Assembly: GCA_045599645.1 (NCBI GenBank)
Contig: JAZRWI010000111.1
Location: 62,001 to 126,000, forward strand
Direction of reading: 5' to 3'
Source: RUG334 sp045599645
GTDB lineage: Bacteria; Muiribacteriota; Ozemobacteria; Ozemobacterales; Ozemobacteraceae
Length of the DNA: 64,000 nucleotides
Under the pieces are notes generated by a model. The model had not been told where the DNA came from. It did no database searches and saw only the letters and a program-made list of their open reading frames with translations. The position numbers and the translations under genes are program-made. Below, in pieces: positions 25,966 through 34,701 of this stretch (its first letter is position 1; each line of letters opens with the position of its first letter).

Positions 25966-27825
25966 ATGGGGATTTTCACAAACCTTAATAATTTTCTTAA
26001 TGGCTTAGAACCAGACGAGTCAGAAAAATCTGAAAAAGTCCAAGAATCAAAACCCCGCTCATATAATCAGGCAAAGTATTACACAACTGATGAAAAAGTA
26101 AAGGAATATAAAGAAGCTGCAAAAAGAGGAGAGGTTGACGGTTACTACAATCTGGCACAATGCTACGAATCTGGATGTGGCGTTCCACAGTCATATAAGC
26201 TTGCTATAGATTATTATAAGCTTGCAGCGGACAAAGGCCTTTTGGATGCCAAGGCACAATACGCCTGGTTATGTTATGATGGCTCCAGAGAAGATAAAAT
26301 CAAAGCCTATGCAGTAGAAACCCTTAAAGAAGCAGCCGATCAAAATAATGCCAGAGCTCAATGCTATCTTGGCATTATATATATAGAATCAATCCGTATG
26401 CTTCCAGAATTCTACAATGAAGCCTATAACTATTATCATACCTTATCTATGAAAGGTAATTTGCTGGCAAAAACATTTGTAAAAGAACTGCTTGAAAATA
26501 ATCTAGGGCAAACCTTAAGAAGCGTAAGCGACTGGAAGTATCAGCTTCATGCCATTGAGGGTGCTGGTTTTAAAGAATATTATTGTGAGCTTGTTACCTT
26601 TATGCCAAATCCTTACAATTATACTGTTGCAGTAAAATATCTTGAAGCAGCAGCTAAACAAAATAATGAAAAAGCCCACTATGTTCTGGGAAGACTCTAC
26701 AGAATCGGATTAGGTGTTGAATGTAATTACGAGAAGGCCTTGGAACATTACAAGATAGCAGCTGAGAGCAATAATATTGATGCGATAATAGCTTTAAGCT
26801 GCTGGTATGAGGAAGGACATGGCATAGAAAGAGACCTGGAACAGGCCGCTAAGTATGCAAAAATGGCTATCGAAATCAGTGATACAGATGATATGCGATT
26901 ACTGTTAGACCGCTGTTTAAAGCCTGCCAAAGCCGCCAAAAATGAAAATCTTGTAATTTACGTAAAAGGTGTTGGAATAGAGCTTGTAAAATGCCATAAA
27001 GGAACCTTTGTGATGGGCAGTCCCCTATATGAAAACGGCCGGGACAAAAATGAAAATCAGCACAGGGTTGTGATTTCAAAGGATTTCTACATAGGGAAAT
27101 ACCCCGTAACAAAGCTTTTATTCGAAAGTGTAATGCATTACCCACATAAAAATATTAACGAATATGTTCCGATTACTGGGCTTAACAGGTATGTGATAGA
27201 TGAATTCATTCTCAAGCTCAACAAGGAAACAGAAAATACACGCCCAGAGGGTTATGAATTCACTCTTCCAACCGAAGCCCAGTGGGAATATGCCTGCCGT
27301 GCTGGTTCCACAGCAACCCTGTTCAACGGTAAGAATATATATAGAAATTTTTCAGATGATGTTAACGATTTAATCTACGGCAACGAATTTCTTCAGAAGC
27401 ATAGCAAAGCTTTTGCACTGGCAGCACTTGATTATAGAACTTATAGAAATTTTAAAAGCAATGAAATTACTGATGCTCAAAAAAGAATTGCAGTCTGTGA
27501 TTGTAATGGTGATACTCCATGGATTACCGGTCTGAAGGAACCGAATAACTGGGGAATCTATGATATGCTTGGTAATGTTGAAGAATGGTGTGGTGATGAA
27601 TATGGTGATTATCCCTCGTTGTTTGCAATAGATCCTGTTTACAAACCACATAAATATATTCATTATGAATTCAGAAAATTTGTTTGTCGTGGAGGCTCCT
27701 TTCATTCCTGGGAAACTAAAGAAATCAGGTGTGCTTACCGTAATAAAGAGCAAGGAGACCTTTCATCACCCTATTTGGGCTTCCGTGTAGTCTTAACAGT
27801 CAAGAAAAAAGATAAGCAGGAATAA
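25966..27825 (+). CDS. Sel1-repeat protein with C-terminal SUMF1 (FGE-like) domain
   Basis: 619 aa. Residues ~45-315 contain Sel1-like repeats (YYNLAQCYESGCGVPQSYKL, AHYVLGRLYRIGLGVECNY, AIIALSCWYEEGHGIERDL). Residues ~330-615 form a SUMF1 domain (GTFVMGSP, PTEAQWEYACRAGS, GIYDMLGNVEEWCGD, CRGGSFHSW, LGFRVV). True formylglycine-generating enzymes use a cysteine pair after the RGGS segment; here that stretch reads FHSWETKEIRC, so the first cysteine is replaced and oxidase activity is doubtful. More likely it is a binding or scaffold protein. No signal peptide is seen. AGGG lies 8 nt before the ATG. The internal insertion at ~455-500 is not family-typical. Confidence 0.85.
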   Translation: MGIFTNLNNFLNGLEPDESEKSEKVQESKPRSYNQAKYYTTDEKVKEYKEAAKRGEVDGYYNLAQCYESGCGVPQSYKLAIDYYKLAADKGLLDAKAQYAWLCYDGSREDKIKAYAVETLKEAADQNNARAQCYLGIIYIESIRMLPEFYNEAYNYYHTLSMKGNLLAKTFVKELLENNLGQTLRSVSDWKYQLHAIEGAGFKEYYCELVTFMPNPYNYTVAVKYLEAAAKQNNEKAHYVLGRLYRIGLGVECNYEKALEHYKIAAESNNIDAIIALSCWYEEGHGIERDLEQAAKYAKMAIEISDTDDMRLLLDRCLKPAKAAKNENLVIYVKGVGIELVKCHKGTFVMGSPLYENGRDKNENQHRVVISKDFYIGKYPVTKLLFESVMHYPHKNINEYVPITGLNRYVIDEFILKLNKETENTRPEGYEFTLPTEAQWEYACRAGSTATLFNGKNIYRNFSDDVNDLIYGNEFLQKHSKAFALAALDYRTYRNFKSNEITDAQKRIAVCDCNGDTPWITGLKEPNNWGIYDMLGNVEEWCGDEYGDYPSLFAIDPVYKPHKYIHYEFRKFVCRGGSFHSWETKEIRCAYRNKEQGDLSSPYLGFRVVLTVKKKDKQE

Positions 27826-27847
27826 AAATCAATTATGTTTCGAAAGG

Positions 27848-27875
27848 TTGACTAAATAAGATTAAGTGCTAGACT
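27848..27875 (+). promoter_or_regulatory. possible promoter for tsaC
   Basis: TTGACT (27848-27853), 16-bp spacer, TAGACT (27870-27875), 31 bp before the tsaC start. The same bases also form a small hairpin (GTGCTA / TTAGCAC) without a T run. Confidence 0.35.
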
Positions 27876-27906
27876 TAGCACATCAATTTAATCAATCAGG
27901 CATATT

Positions 27907-28509
27907 ATGAAAAGAATAAAAATAAATGAACTGTTAGATAACAAACCATTGCTTAAGCAATTCTGTGAAGATATGAAAAACGGTGCAGTAGCCGTTATAC
28001 CAACAGATACCCTTTATGGCTTCGGAGTTTCCTTTAATTCACCTGAAGCTGTACAGAAGGTTTATAACATAAAAAACCGTGATGCACGCAAGCCTTTGAT
28101 TCTATTCTTAACCCATACAAGTGAAATGGAAGAACTGGGTTTAAAAGCCTCTGAAGAAGCCAAAAAGGTTATTCAGAGCAACTGGCCCGGCGCTTTAACA
28201 GCAATATTACCCAAACCAGCAGCAGGAGAATTGTCGGGTTTCGGATTTCCGACAATTGGCGTAAGAGCACCGAATCATGCCAATCTATTGAAATTATTGG
28301 ATATTCTGCCAGTCAGACTTTTAACAACTAGTGCAAACCGTTCCGGTGCACCATCTGACACCAACCCAGACAATATAGCAGCAGAATTCAAGGATGAAAT
28401 AGACTGGCTTTTGGACGACGGGATTCTGCCAAGCGGTGTACCTTCCACTGTAGCTGACTTTTCATCCATGCCACCAAAGATTCTTCGTCAAGGGAAAGTT
28501 GTTCTATAA
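27907..28509 (+). CDS. tsaC: threonylcarbamoyl-AMP synthase (Sua5/YrdC family)
   Basis: 200 aa, the length of the single-domain TsaC type. It makes threonylcarbamoyl-AMP from threonine, bicarbonate and ATP for the t6A modification of ANN-decoding tRNAs. Visible: VIPTDTLYGFGVSFNSPEAV, the KNRDARKPLI loop that holds the basic substrate-binding residues, WPGALTAILP, IGVRAPNHAN, TTSANRSGAPSDTN and PSTVADFS. The C-terminal Sua5 domain is absent. Confidence 0.92.
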   Translation: MKRIKINELLDNKPLLKQFCEDMKNGAVAVIPTDTLYGFGVSFNSPEAVQKVYNIKNRDARKPLILFLTHTSEMEELGLKASEEAKKVIQSNWPGALTAILPKPAAGELSGFGFPTIGVRAPNHANLLKLLDILPVRLLTTSANRSGAPSDTNPDNIAAEFKDEIDWLLDDGILPSGVPSTVADFSSMPPKILRQGKVVL

Positions 28510-28600
28510 TAGGTACCATAAGAGTAAAGATACTCTTTAGAAAATAGCTATTTTATGATAAAATAGTGGCAATCTATCTTATCTAAGCGGTACGTTCAAA

Positions 28601-30433
28601 ATGAAAAAAATATCTCTTCAGGTAAAAATCATACTTCTAGCATTGATTTTAATCTTGATTCCAGTAATAGCGACACACTTAATATTTGCATCCCACAAGG
28701 TTGTTTTCACCTCCAGAGGCGTTGTTTTAGGCGCTAAGGATATAACCGGCCTTATGAAAGCTTATCGTGAAACTCCTATTATTGAAGATATTCAAGCTAT
28801 GCCGCTGGAAGCCTTTCAGATAGAATTACCGGAAGACGAAGAAGAAGATGAAGAAGCCTCCTCAGAAGATTCTGAAGAAACTTCAAAGGAAGAAGATGAA
28901 GAATCTGAAGAAACCGAAGGCGAAGAAAAGCCTGTGGTCAAAACCGCTAAGGCCACTGCCACTGACGGTGATGAAACAGATGGCGAAGCAGATGAAGCCG
29001 CAGATGGTGAAGATGTAATCGTTGAAGGCGACGAAAGCGACACAGACAAAGAAGTCGCAGCAAAAACTTCAGAAGATGAAGAAAGCGACGAGGAAGAAGA
29101 TGAGGATGATGAAGATCAGCCAAAGAAGCCAAGACTTTTAACCACAGCAGAACTTCAGGCAGCCAAAGATAAAGCCATTGCTGATGCTATGAGCGTTCTT
29201 GAAGTAAAATCAGCTGAAGCCGTTGCCCTTGACGACTTCATACAGAGCAAGGCAGATGACCTTGAAAGACTTGACGCAGCATTGAAGAGCCTTGAAATAT
29301 ATTATGGAATTTATTTCTATGCTTCAATATTCTTCGTAATAATAGCCTTGATATTGCTTTGGACCTTCATTGGTCATGCAACCAATCCTATCAAGGAAGT
29401 TGTTGACCGCTTGAAAAGCTTCCAGAACGAAAGTGAATCTACCTCTCAGGATATGCTGGAATGTGCATTCCAGTTCGATAGCTTCCTCGCAACAGCAAGA
29501 ACATTACTTACCGAATCCCATTCAATTGCTCAGGAAATCGGTAGAAAGCTGGAACCACTTACTGTTATGTCTGTTTTCTCAGACGAAAACGTAAAACAGC
29601 TTTTCACAGACGTTCAGGAAATCTCCAGAAGCTCTAATTATATTGCCAATACTCTTGAATCCACAACATCACACATTCAGGAAGTATCTGCTTCTGCCCA
29701 GACAATTGCAGACCGTTCACATGAAGCTGCTACAGACTCTGCAGAAACAGCAGCAATAGCTGGTGAAGGTAAGAATGCAGTTAGCGAAACCATTGATACA
29801 ATGGAATCAATCAAGGATGAAGTTCTTGGTCTTGAAGACGTTATCGAAAACCTGAACTCAGCTTCTATGCAAATCGGTGAAATAGTTAATACAATCACCA
29901 ACATCGCCTACCAGACTAACCTCCTAGCCTTGAATGCCGCAATCGAAGCAGCCCGTGCCGGCGAACACGGTCAAGGTTTTACAGTTGTTGCCGGTGAAGT
30001 TAAAAAGCTGGCTGAAGAATCCGGGGAAGCCGCAGAAGACATCAGTAAGAAGATTAAGGAAATGCTCAAGAAAACCGGTAAGGCCGTTGAAACAATCAAC
30101 CGCGGTGCTACCAAGGTTATCGAAGGCGTTAACATTGCAAATCTTGCTGGTAACAACCTGGATAAAATCGTTAGTTCAGTTTCAAATGTTAACAAGATGA
30201 TTCAGGATATAAGTAATGCTTCAACAGAACAGTCTCAGAACATTGATTCACTGAGAGGCAGTATTGAAAGCATTACAGGTGCAACCAAAATGACCTCTGA
30301 AGGTACTAAGCGTGTTGCCACAGCAGTTAATGACCAGTTAGCCCACATAAGACAGTATATCAGCGTTACCAAGGAACTTTTGACCTTGGTTCAGATGATG
30401 AGCGATATGCTTGATAAGTTTAATCTTAACTAA
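28601..30433 (+). CDS. methyl-accepting chemotaxis protein with acidic periplasmic region
   Basis: 610 aa. TM1 is at about 8-30 and TM2 at about 236-258, then a linker and the cytoplasmic signalling helix bundle. The tip motif NIAYQTNLLALNAAIEAARA is followed by GEHGQGFTVVAGEVKKLAEES, the classic MCP hairpin that binds CheA/CheW. The predicted periplasmic sensor between the two helices (~31-235) is not a recognisable Cache or 4HB domain. Residues 75-173 are low-complexity and extremely acidic, with about 53 Asp/Glu in 99 positions. It may sense cations or basic ligands, or act as a spacer; that is speculation. CheC and CheD lie 24 kb away in the same window. No HAMP match was convincing after TM2. 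Confidence 0.88.
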   Translation: MKKISLQVKIILLALILILIPVIATHLIFASHKVVFTSRGVVLGAKDITGLMKAYRETPIIEDIQAMPLEAFQIELPEDEEEDEEASSEDSEETSKEEDEESEETEGEEKPVVKTAKATATDGDETDGEADEAADGEDVIVEGDESDTDKEVAAKTSEDEESDEEEDEDDEDQPKKPRLLTTAELQAAKDKAIADAMSVLEVKSAEAVALDDFIQSKADDLERLDAALKSLEIYYGIYFYASIFFVIIALILLWTFIGHATNPIKEVVDRLKSFQNESESTSQDMLECAFQFDSFLATARTLLTESHSIAQEIGRKLEPLTVMSVFSDENVKQLFTDVQEISRSSNYIANTLESTTSHIQEVSASAQTIADRSHEAATDSAETAAIAGEGKNAVSETIDTMESIKDEVLGLEDVIENLNSASMQIGEIVNTITNIAYQTNLLALNAAIEAARAGEHGQGFTVVAGEVKKLAEESGEAAEDISKKIKEMLKKTGKAVETINRGATKVIEGVNIANLAGNNLDKIVSSVSNVNKMIQDISNASTEQSQNIDSLRGSIESITGATKMTSEGTKRVATAVNDQLAHIRQYISVTKELLTLVQMMSDMLDKFNLN

Positions 30434-30440
30434 TAACTTG

Positions 30441-30475
30441 TATCCCTTCTGCCGATAAATAGGTTAGAAGGGGTA
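30441..30475 (+). promoter_or_regulatory. hairpin that covers the rlmN ribosome-binding site
   Basis: TATCCCTTCT (30441-30450) pairs with AGAAGGGGTA (30466-30475), ten base pairs including one G-U, with a 15-nt loop. The right arm contains AAGGGG, the Shine-Dalgarno sequence 6 nt before the rlmN ATG. It has no T run, so it is not a classical terminator. Confidence 0.5.
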
Positions 30476-30479
30476 TAAA

Positions 30480-31526
30480 ATGACTGAAAAATGCTTATTT
30501 TTATGTGGTATTGAAGAACTAAAGAAGACAATCACCGAGCTTGGCATGCCCGCTTTCAGGAGCAACCAGATACGTGACTGGATATTCAAAAAGTTTGTCT
30601 TTTCATTTGATGAAATGACAAATCTTTCAAACTCAGACCGCCAGAAGCTTAAAGAAGCTTTCCCGAAGATTTTGCCACCGGTTGAACGCTATGATGTTGA
30701 TTCAGAAGATGGCACCGGTAAAGCTGTTATCAGACTTGCAGACGGTGAATTAGTTGAAGCTGTAGCTATTCCAGGCGATGATTCAATGACATTCTGCCTT
30801 TCAACTCAGGTAGGCTGTGCTGTTGGCTGCGCTTTCTGCAGAACCGGCAAACAGGGCTTCAAACGCAATCTTTCCTCTGAAGAAATGATACTTCAGACCA
30901 TGATTCTCGTAAAGAAATGTGGTCAGAAGCCAACAAATATCGTATTTATGGGAATGGGCGAACCCTTTGCCAATAGAAAAGCATTATTCGAAGCCATTGA
31001 CGTTTTAACAGACCGTGCAGGTCTTGGCTTAGCCACAAGAAGAATAACTATTTCCACATCTGGTGTAGTTGACGGTATAAGAGAACTTACAACCAGACCA
31101 GGTGAAGTAAACCTTGCAGTATCACTTCATGTTGCTGACAATCACGCCCGCGACGTTCTTGTTCCAATGAACAAGAAATATAAAATAGAAAAACTGAAAG
31201 AAGCAATCAGTGATTACTGCGCAAAAACCAGTCGTAGAGTAACCCTTGAAGTAACCCTTCTCAAAAATGTAAATGACCAGTATAACGATGCCATGAACCT
31301 CGTAAACTTCTGCGAAGGCTTGCTTGTTCATGTAAACATCGTAAGGTTCAATAAATTCAAAGGCTCACAGTTTGAACAATCACCTGAAGCCAATGAAAAA
31401 GAATTTAGGAAAGTGCTTAAAAAGGCAGGTATTCCTGTAACCGTGCGCAAATCACGCGGTCAGGAAATTATGGCAGCATGTGGTCAGCTTGCAGGAAAAG
31501 TAAATGAGCAAGAAAAAAAGCAGTGA
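30480..31526 (+). CDS. rlmN: dual-specificity 23S rRNA/tRNA adenine-C2 methyltransferase
   Basis: 348 aa radical-SAM enzyme that methylates C2 of A2503 in 23S rRNA (and tRNA A37). The 4Fe-4S cluster motif is C113-x3-C117-x2-C120 (GCAVGCAFC), followed by RTGKQGFKRNL. IVFMGMGEPFANRKALF and RRITISTSGVV are family hallmarks, and C334 in MAACGQL corresponds to the methyl-carrying C-terminal cysteine. The ATG is preceded by AAGGGG, which is held in a hairpin. The end overlaps the PASTA gene by 23 bp. In Firmicutes, rlmN sits beside prpC-prkC-rsgA-rpe, and rpe is three genes downstream here. Confidence 0.96.
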   Translation: MTEKCLFLCGIEELKKTITELGMPAFRSNQIRDWIFKKFVFSFDEMTNLSNSDRQKLKEAFPKILPPVERYDVDSEDGTGKAVIRLADGELVEAVAIPGDDSMTFCLSTQVGCAVGCAFCRTGKQGFKRNLSSEEMILQTMILVKKCGQKPTNIVFMGMGEPFANRKALFEAIDVLTDRAGLGLATRRITISTSGVVDGIRELTTRPGEVNLAVSLHVADNHARDVLVPMNKKYKIEKLKEAISDYCAKTSRRVTLEVTLLKNVNDQYNDAMNLVNFCEGLLVHVNIVRFNKFKGSQFEQSPEANEKEFRKVLKKAGIPVTVRKSRGQEIMAACGQLAGKVNEQEKKQ

Positions 31527-32724
31527 TTCATGTTTAGGTGTAATGCTGAAAATGACCATCTTAATGGTGGTCTTAGCAGGTATTCTTGTTTTTGGTGGCG
31601 TATTTGCTTTCCAAAAGCTGAATGAATTCTTCAATAGAAGCGGCGGAAACGTTCTTGTTCCAGACTTCAGAGGTAAGCATACAACTGAAGTCATGAGAAT
31701 AAAGCCACGTGACATTGAAGTAGTCACTCGCGACCAGAAATATGATGACCGTCAGCCGAAGGGTCATGTAATTGCCCAGTATCCTGAACCAGGCACACTT
31801 GTAAAGCCTGGCAAGCAGGTATTGCTTACCATCTCCATGGGTATGCAGAAGGTCAGTGTTCCTGATCTTGTTGGCAAAAACCTGAGAGAGGTTGACGTTG
31901 CTTTAATGAACGCCCAGCTTATGGCCGGAAATTCTGCTTATGTCTTCTCTGACAAGATTTCTCCAGACCGTATTGTTGGCCAGTCTCCTCTTCCAACTGA
32001 AGAATATGGCGTAAACAAGAACGTAGACCTTCTTATCAGCTTGGGTAAGAAGACTGAAACCCTGCCACTTCCAAACCTTTCAGGCACCAACCTTGACGCT
32101 GCAAAGACCAAGCTTAAAGCCTGGGGCTTAAATGTTGGCAGAATCTATTCAAAGCCTGACAACAACAAAGCAAAATATCAGGTAATATCTACCTCACCAG
32201 CCCCCTACTCTTATATGAGAAAAGGCGAAGTCGTAAATATCCTGGTATCTTCCGGCACTGATGCAGGCACAGCTTCTGCTGAAGACATTAAGAAATTTGA
32301 ATTCAGCGAAACAAGTAAGCCATTACCTGTTCCTGCAGCTCCAATAGCCGCTCAGCCAGAAAAACCAACTACAACAACTGTAGAACCAGCTAACAATGTA
32401 ATTCAGGCTACCCCGGTTCAGCAGCCAACTGCAACACCAATTGCAGAAAAGAAACCAGAGATTATTCCTGAAATCATTGCTCAGCCGGTAAGTGCTCCTG
32501 CTGTTTCCAGCAGCAATACCAAAGAAGTAAGCTTTGTAATGCCAGATGGTTTCATGCCCAAGGAAGTAAAATTCATTCACATAAAACCGGATGGCAGAGA
32601 ACAAATTTACTCTGGCACACACAAACCTTTAGATAGTATTAAAGTTAAGGTGCCTATTGTGCCGAATAGTAAATTACAGATATATATCAATGATGTTCCT
32701 GTGGAAGAAAGAAAAATAGATTGA
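31504..32724 (+). CDS. single-pass membrane protein with three PASTA domains
   Basis: 406 aa. A short basic N-terminus is followed by a transmembrane helix (about 13-36). Three PASTA repeats come next, at roughly 50-113, 116-182 and 186-251 (VLVPDFRGKHTTEV, VSVPDLVGKNLREV, LPLPNLSGTNLDAA; each ending in a VLLTIS/DLLISL/NILVSS strand). A Pro/Thr-rich linker (~270-335) and a small beta-rich tail (~343-406) complete it. PASTA domains bind peptidoglycan fragments and normally form the outer part of PknB/PrkC kinases or some PBPs. Here there is no kinase or transpeptidase domain attached; a kinase-fold gene follows 22 nt later. AGGA lies 8 nt upstream of the ATG, inside rlmN. Confidence 0.9.
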   Translation: MSKKKSSDSCLGVMLKMTILMVVLAGILVFGGVFAFQKLNEFFNRSGGNVLVPDFRGKHTTEVMRIKPRDIEVVTRDQKYDDRQPKGHVIAQYPEPGTLVKPGKQVLLTISMGMQKVSVPDLVGKNLREVDVALMNAQLMAGNSAYVFSDKISPDRIVGQSPLPTEEYGVNKNVDLLISLGKKTETLPLPNLSGTNLDAAKTKLKAWGLNVGRIYSKPDNNKAKYQVISTSPAPYSYMRKGEVVNILVSSGTDAGTASAEDIKKFEFSETSKPLPVPAAPIAAQPEKPTTTTVEPANNVIQATPVQQPTATPIAEKKPEIIPEIIAQPVSAPAVSSSNTKEVSFVMPDGFMPKEVKFIHIKPDGREQIYSGTHKPLDSIKVKVPIVPNSKLQIYINDVPVEERKID

Positions 32725-32746
32725 TGCGCAGAGTCTGGAGGCAAAT

Positions 32747-34000
32747 ATGATCGGTGAACTAATAAACGATAAATACAAAATAGAATCGGTTTTCTCAGAA
32801 AGCCATATGTATGAAATCTTCACAGCTATTGAAGCAGCCACTGGCCAAACAGTAGTTTTGAAGCTCATGAAGGAAGAAATGGCTGTAAGTACCGATAGAG
32901 TAAAGATATTCAGCGAAGAAGTAAAGAACTTCGCCAGTCTTTCTCATCCACTTATTGCAGAAATCCTTGATCTAGATGTATTCGAAGATCGTCCCTATGT
33001 TGTATCACCACTTATTAGCGGAAAAGAGTTGAATCTTGTCATGAAGGACGAGGTTCTTTCCCTGCCAGACTCTGTAAAAATCATACAAGACCTTGCTACC
33101 GTACTTCAGTGCGCCTCAGACCATAACATTGAAAACAGAAATATCAATCTTTCCAATGTTCTGAGACGCAAAGACGGTCACATCACTGTTTTATCCTTCA
33201 CACTTCCACGCCTTAAACTCATCTCCTCAAATCCAGTCAAGCGCAGCGAAAATGCCGGTATCCAGGCCGACCTTTATTTCCTTGGAACAGCATTGTTCGA
33301 GCTTCTTGCAGGGGAATCACCAATACGCAAAATGGGTGGTTTGAATGAGCTTTGGGACATGAAGCTGGAAAAAGCCTTACGCATCAGACATCCAGAGCTT
33401 GAACCAGCTCAGCAGGATAAAATCATTGCCTTTATCAGCAAAACCCTGACTAGAGAAATATCTCAGCGCTTCAACAATTATGAAGAATTCCTTAAGGGCC
33501 TGGCAGATTTAGCCGGAAATCTTAGAAGCGCAAGCATCAAGAACAGAAACTCCAGACAAATGTCTATGGCTTCTCATGTTGTTGATGTTCTGAATGGCAA
33601 AATAACCAGCACTGCTGCAATTTCCTCCAGCACTATCGGTGCCCCTGCCAATGAAAAGCTTGCAACCTCTGCTTCATTAAATGGCGCAGCAAAGAGTCAG
33701 GCACTGGAAACAGGCTATGCAGAACCCTGCGTTGACGGCAATCTTGCACTAGATACCAGCGTAGCAGAAGCAGAAGACAATGTTGAAGAAGAAGCCAAAG
33801 AAGCCCTGACTTCCTCTAAGAAATCCTCAACCAAGCTTAGAGTCATTAAATCCTCAAAAACCGTTAAGGTTGCCGGTAAAAAAGCTAAAAAACAACAGGA
33901 AAACGACGAATGGGCAGAAGACAAGAATATGTTCAAAAGTCCTGTTTTCCTTATTGGTATGGCTCTGGCTGTAATGGTAACACTTATACTTTTCTGGTAA
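32747..34000 (+). CDS. membrane-anchored PrkC-like pseudokinase
   Basis: 417 aa. Residues ~8-265 follow the Hanks kinase fold: the beta-3 lysine K39 in VVLKLM and the alpha-C glutamate (E57/E58) are kept. The glycine-rich loop reads VFSESHMYEIF with no glycine. The HRD catalytic triplet is NRN (130-132), so the catalytic Asp is Asn, with S136-N137 as the SN pair. DFG is SFT (150-152). An ADLYFLGTALFELLAGESP segment matches the conserved helix F region. It is therefore unlikely to phosphorylate. A Ser/Ala-rich linker and Lys-rich segment lead to a C-terminal transmembrane helix (~398-416), opposite to the usual kinase-TM-PASTA order. GGAGG is 6 nt upstream. It probably partners the adjacent PASTA protein. 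Confidence 0.88.
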   Translation: MIGELINDKYKIESVFSESHMYEIFTAIEAATGQTVVLKLMKEEMAVSTDRVKIFSEEVKNFASLSHPLIAEILDLDVFEDRPYVVSPLISGKELNLVMKDEVLSLPDSVKIIQDLATVLQCASDHNIENRNINLSNVLRRKDGHITVLSFTLPRLKLISSNPVKRSENAGIQADLYFLGTALFELLAGESPIRKMGGLNELWDMKLEKALRIRHPELEPAQQDKIIAFISKTLTREISQRFNNYEEFLKGLADLAGNLRSASIKNRNSRQMSMASHVVDVLNGKITSTAAISSSTIGAPANEKLATSASLNGAAKSQALETGYAEPCVDGNLALDTSVAEAEDNVEEEAKEALTSSKKSSTKLRVIKSSKTVKVAGKKAKKQQENDEWAEDKNMFKSPVFLIGMALAVMVTLILFW

Positions 34001-34015
34001 TAAACAGGTGATAAT

Positions 34016-34672
34016 ATGAGAGAAAAAGCCCTAGTAGCCCCTTCTATACTTTCAGCCGACTTCTCAAAAATGGCTGACGAATTTAAAGTCATTAAAGAAT
34101 CTGGTGCAGACTGGGTTCATGTAGACGTAATGGACGGCCACTTTGTTCCGAACCTTACCTTTGGCCCTCCGGTAATAAAAATGTTCAGACCTCACAGCGA
34201 CATGATTTTCGATGTCCATCTGATGATTGAGGAACCTGAACGTTGGATTGATGCCTACAAAGATGCTGGCGCCGACCGCCTCACCTTCCACATTGAAGCC
34301 TGTAAGCATGCCCACAGGTATCTTACAGCAATCAGGGAAAAAGGAATGGCCTCTGGAATCACTCTTAATCCACAGACCCCGGCCAGCTCAGTTGAATATC
34401 TCCTCGACCAATGCGATCAGGTTCTTGTAATGACTGTTAACCCAGGCTTCGGTGGTCAGAAATTCATAGAACCCTGCCTTGATAAAATCAGGGTTTTAAG
34501 AAAAATGATAGACGACAAAGGCCTGAAAACTCAGATTCAGGTTGATGGCGGCGTAAATGTTGAAAATGCGCAAAGAATTTATGAAGCAGGTGCCGATATA
34601 TTAGTTATGGGCTCTGCATTCTTTAAAGCCAGCGACAAAAAATCACTGGTTGAAAAGATTCACGCCATCTAA
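34016..34672 (+). CDS. rpe: ribulose-phosphate 3-epimerase
   Basis: 218 aa TIM-barrel enzyme interconverting ribulose-5-phosphate and xylulose-5-phosphate. Hallmarks: APSILSADFSKMADEF, VHVDVMDGHFVPNLTFGPPV (metal-binding His/Asp), FDVHLMIEEPERW, LVMTVNPGFGGQKFI, QVDGGVNVENA and ADILVMGSAFF. Active-site residues look intact. It follows the pseudokinase by 15 nt, keeping the rlmN-kinase-rpe neighbourhood known from Firmicutes. Confidence 0.96.
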   Translation: MREKALVAPSILSADFSKMADEFKVIKESGADWVHVDVMDGHFVPNLTFGPPVIKMFRPHSDMIFDVHLMIEEPERWIDAYKDAGADRLTFHIEACKHAHRYLTAIREKGMASGITLNPQTPASSVEYLLDQCDQVLVMTVNPGFGGQKFIEPCLDKIRVLRKMIDDKGLKTQIQVDGGVNVENAQRIYEAGADILVMGSAFFKASDKKSLVEKIHAI

Positions 34673-34701
34673 ATTTACAACAAGGTAATAGTAGAATAAC
34701 A

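Noticed and set aside
30451..30458. GCCGATAA resembling a sigma28 -10 box before rlmN (also at 11751)
   Set aside because: No matching TAAA -35 element at the right spacing; at 30451 it lies in the loop of a hairpin.
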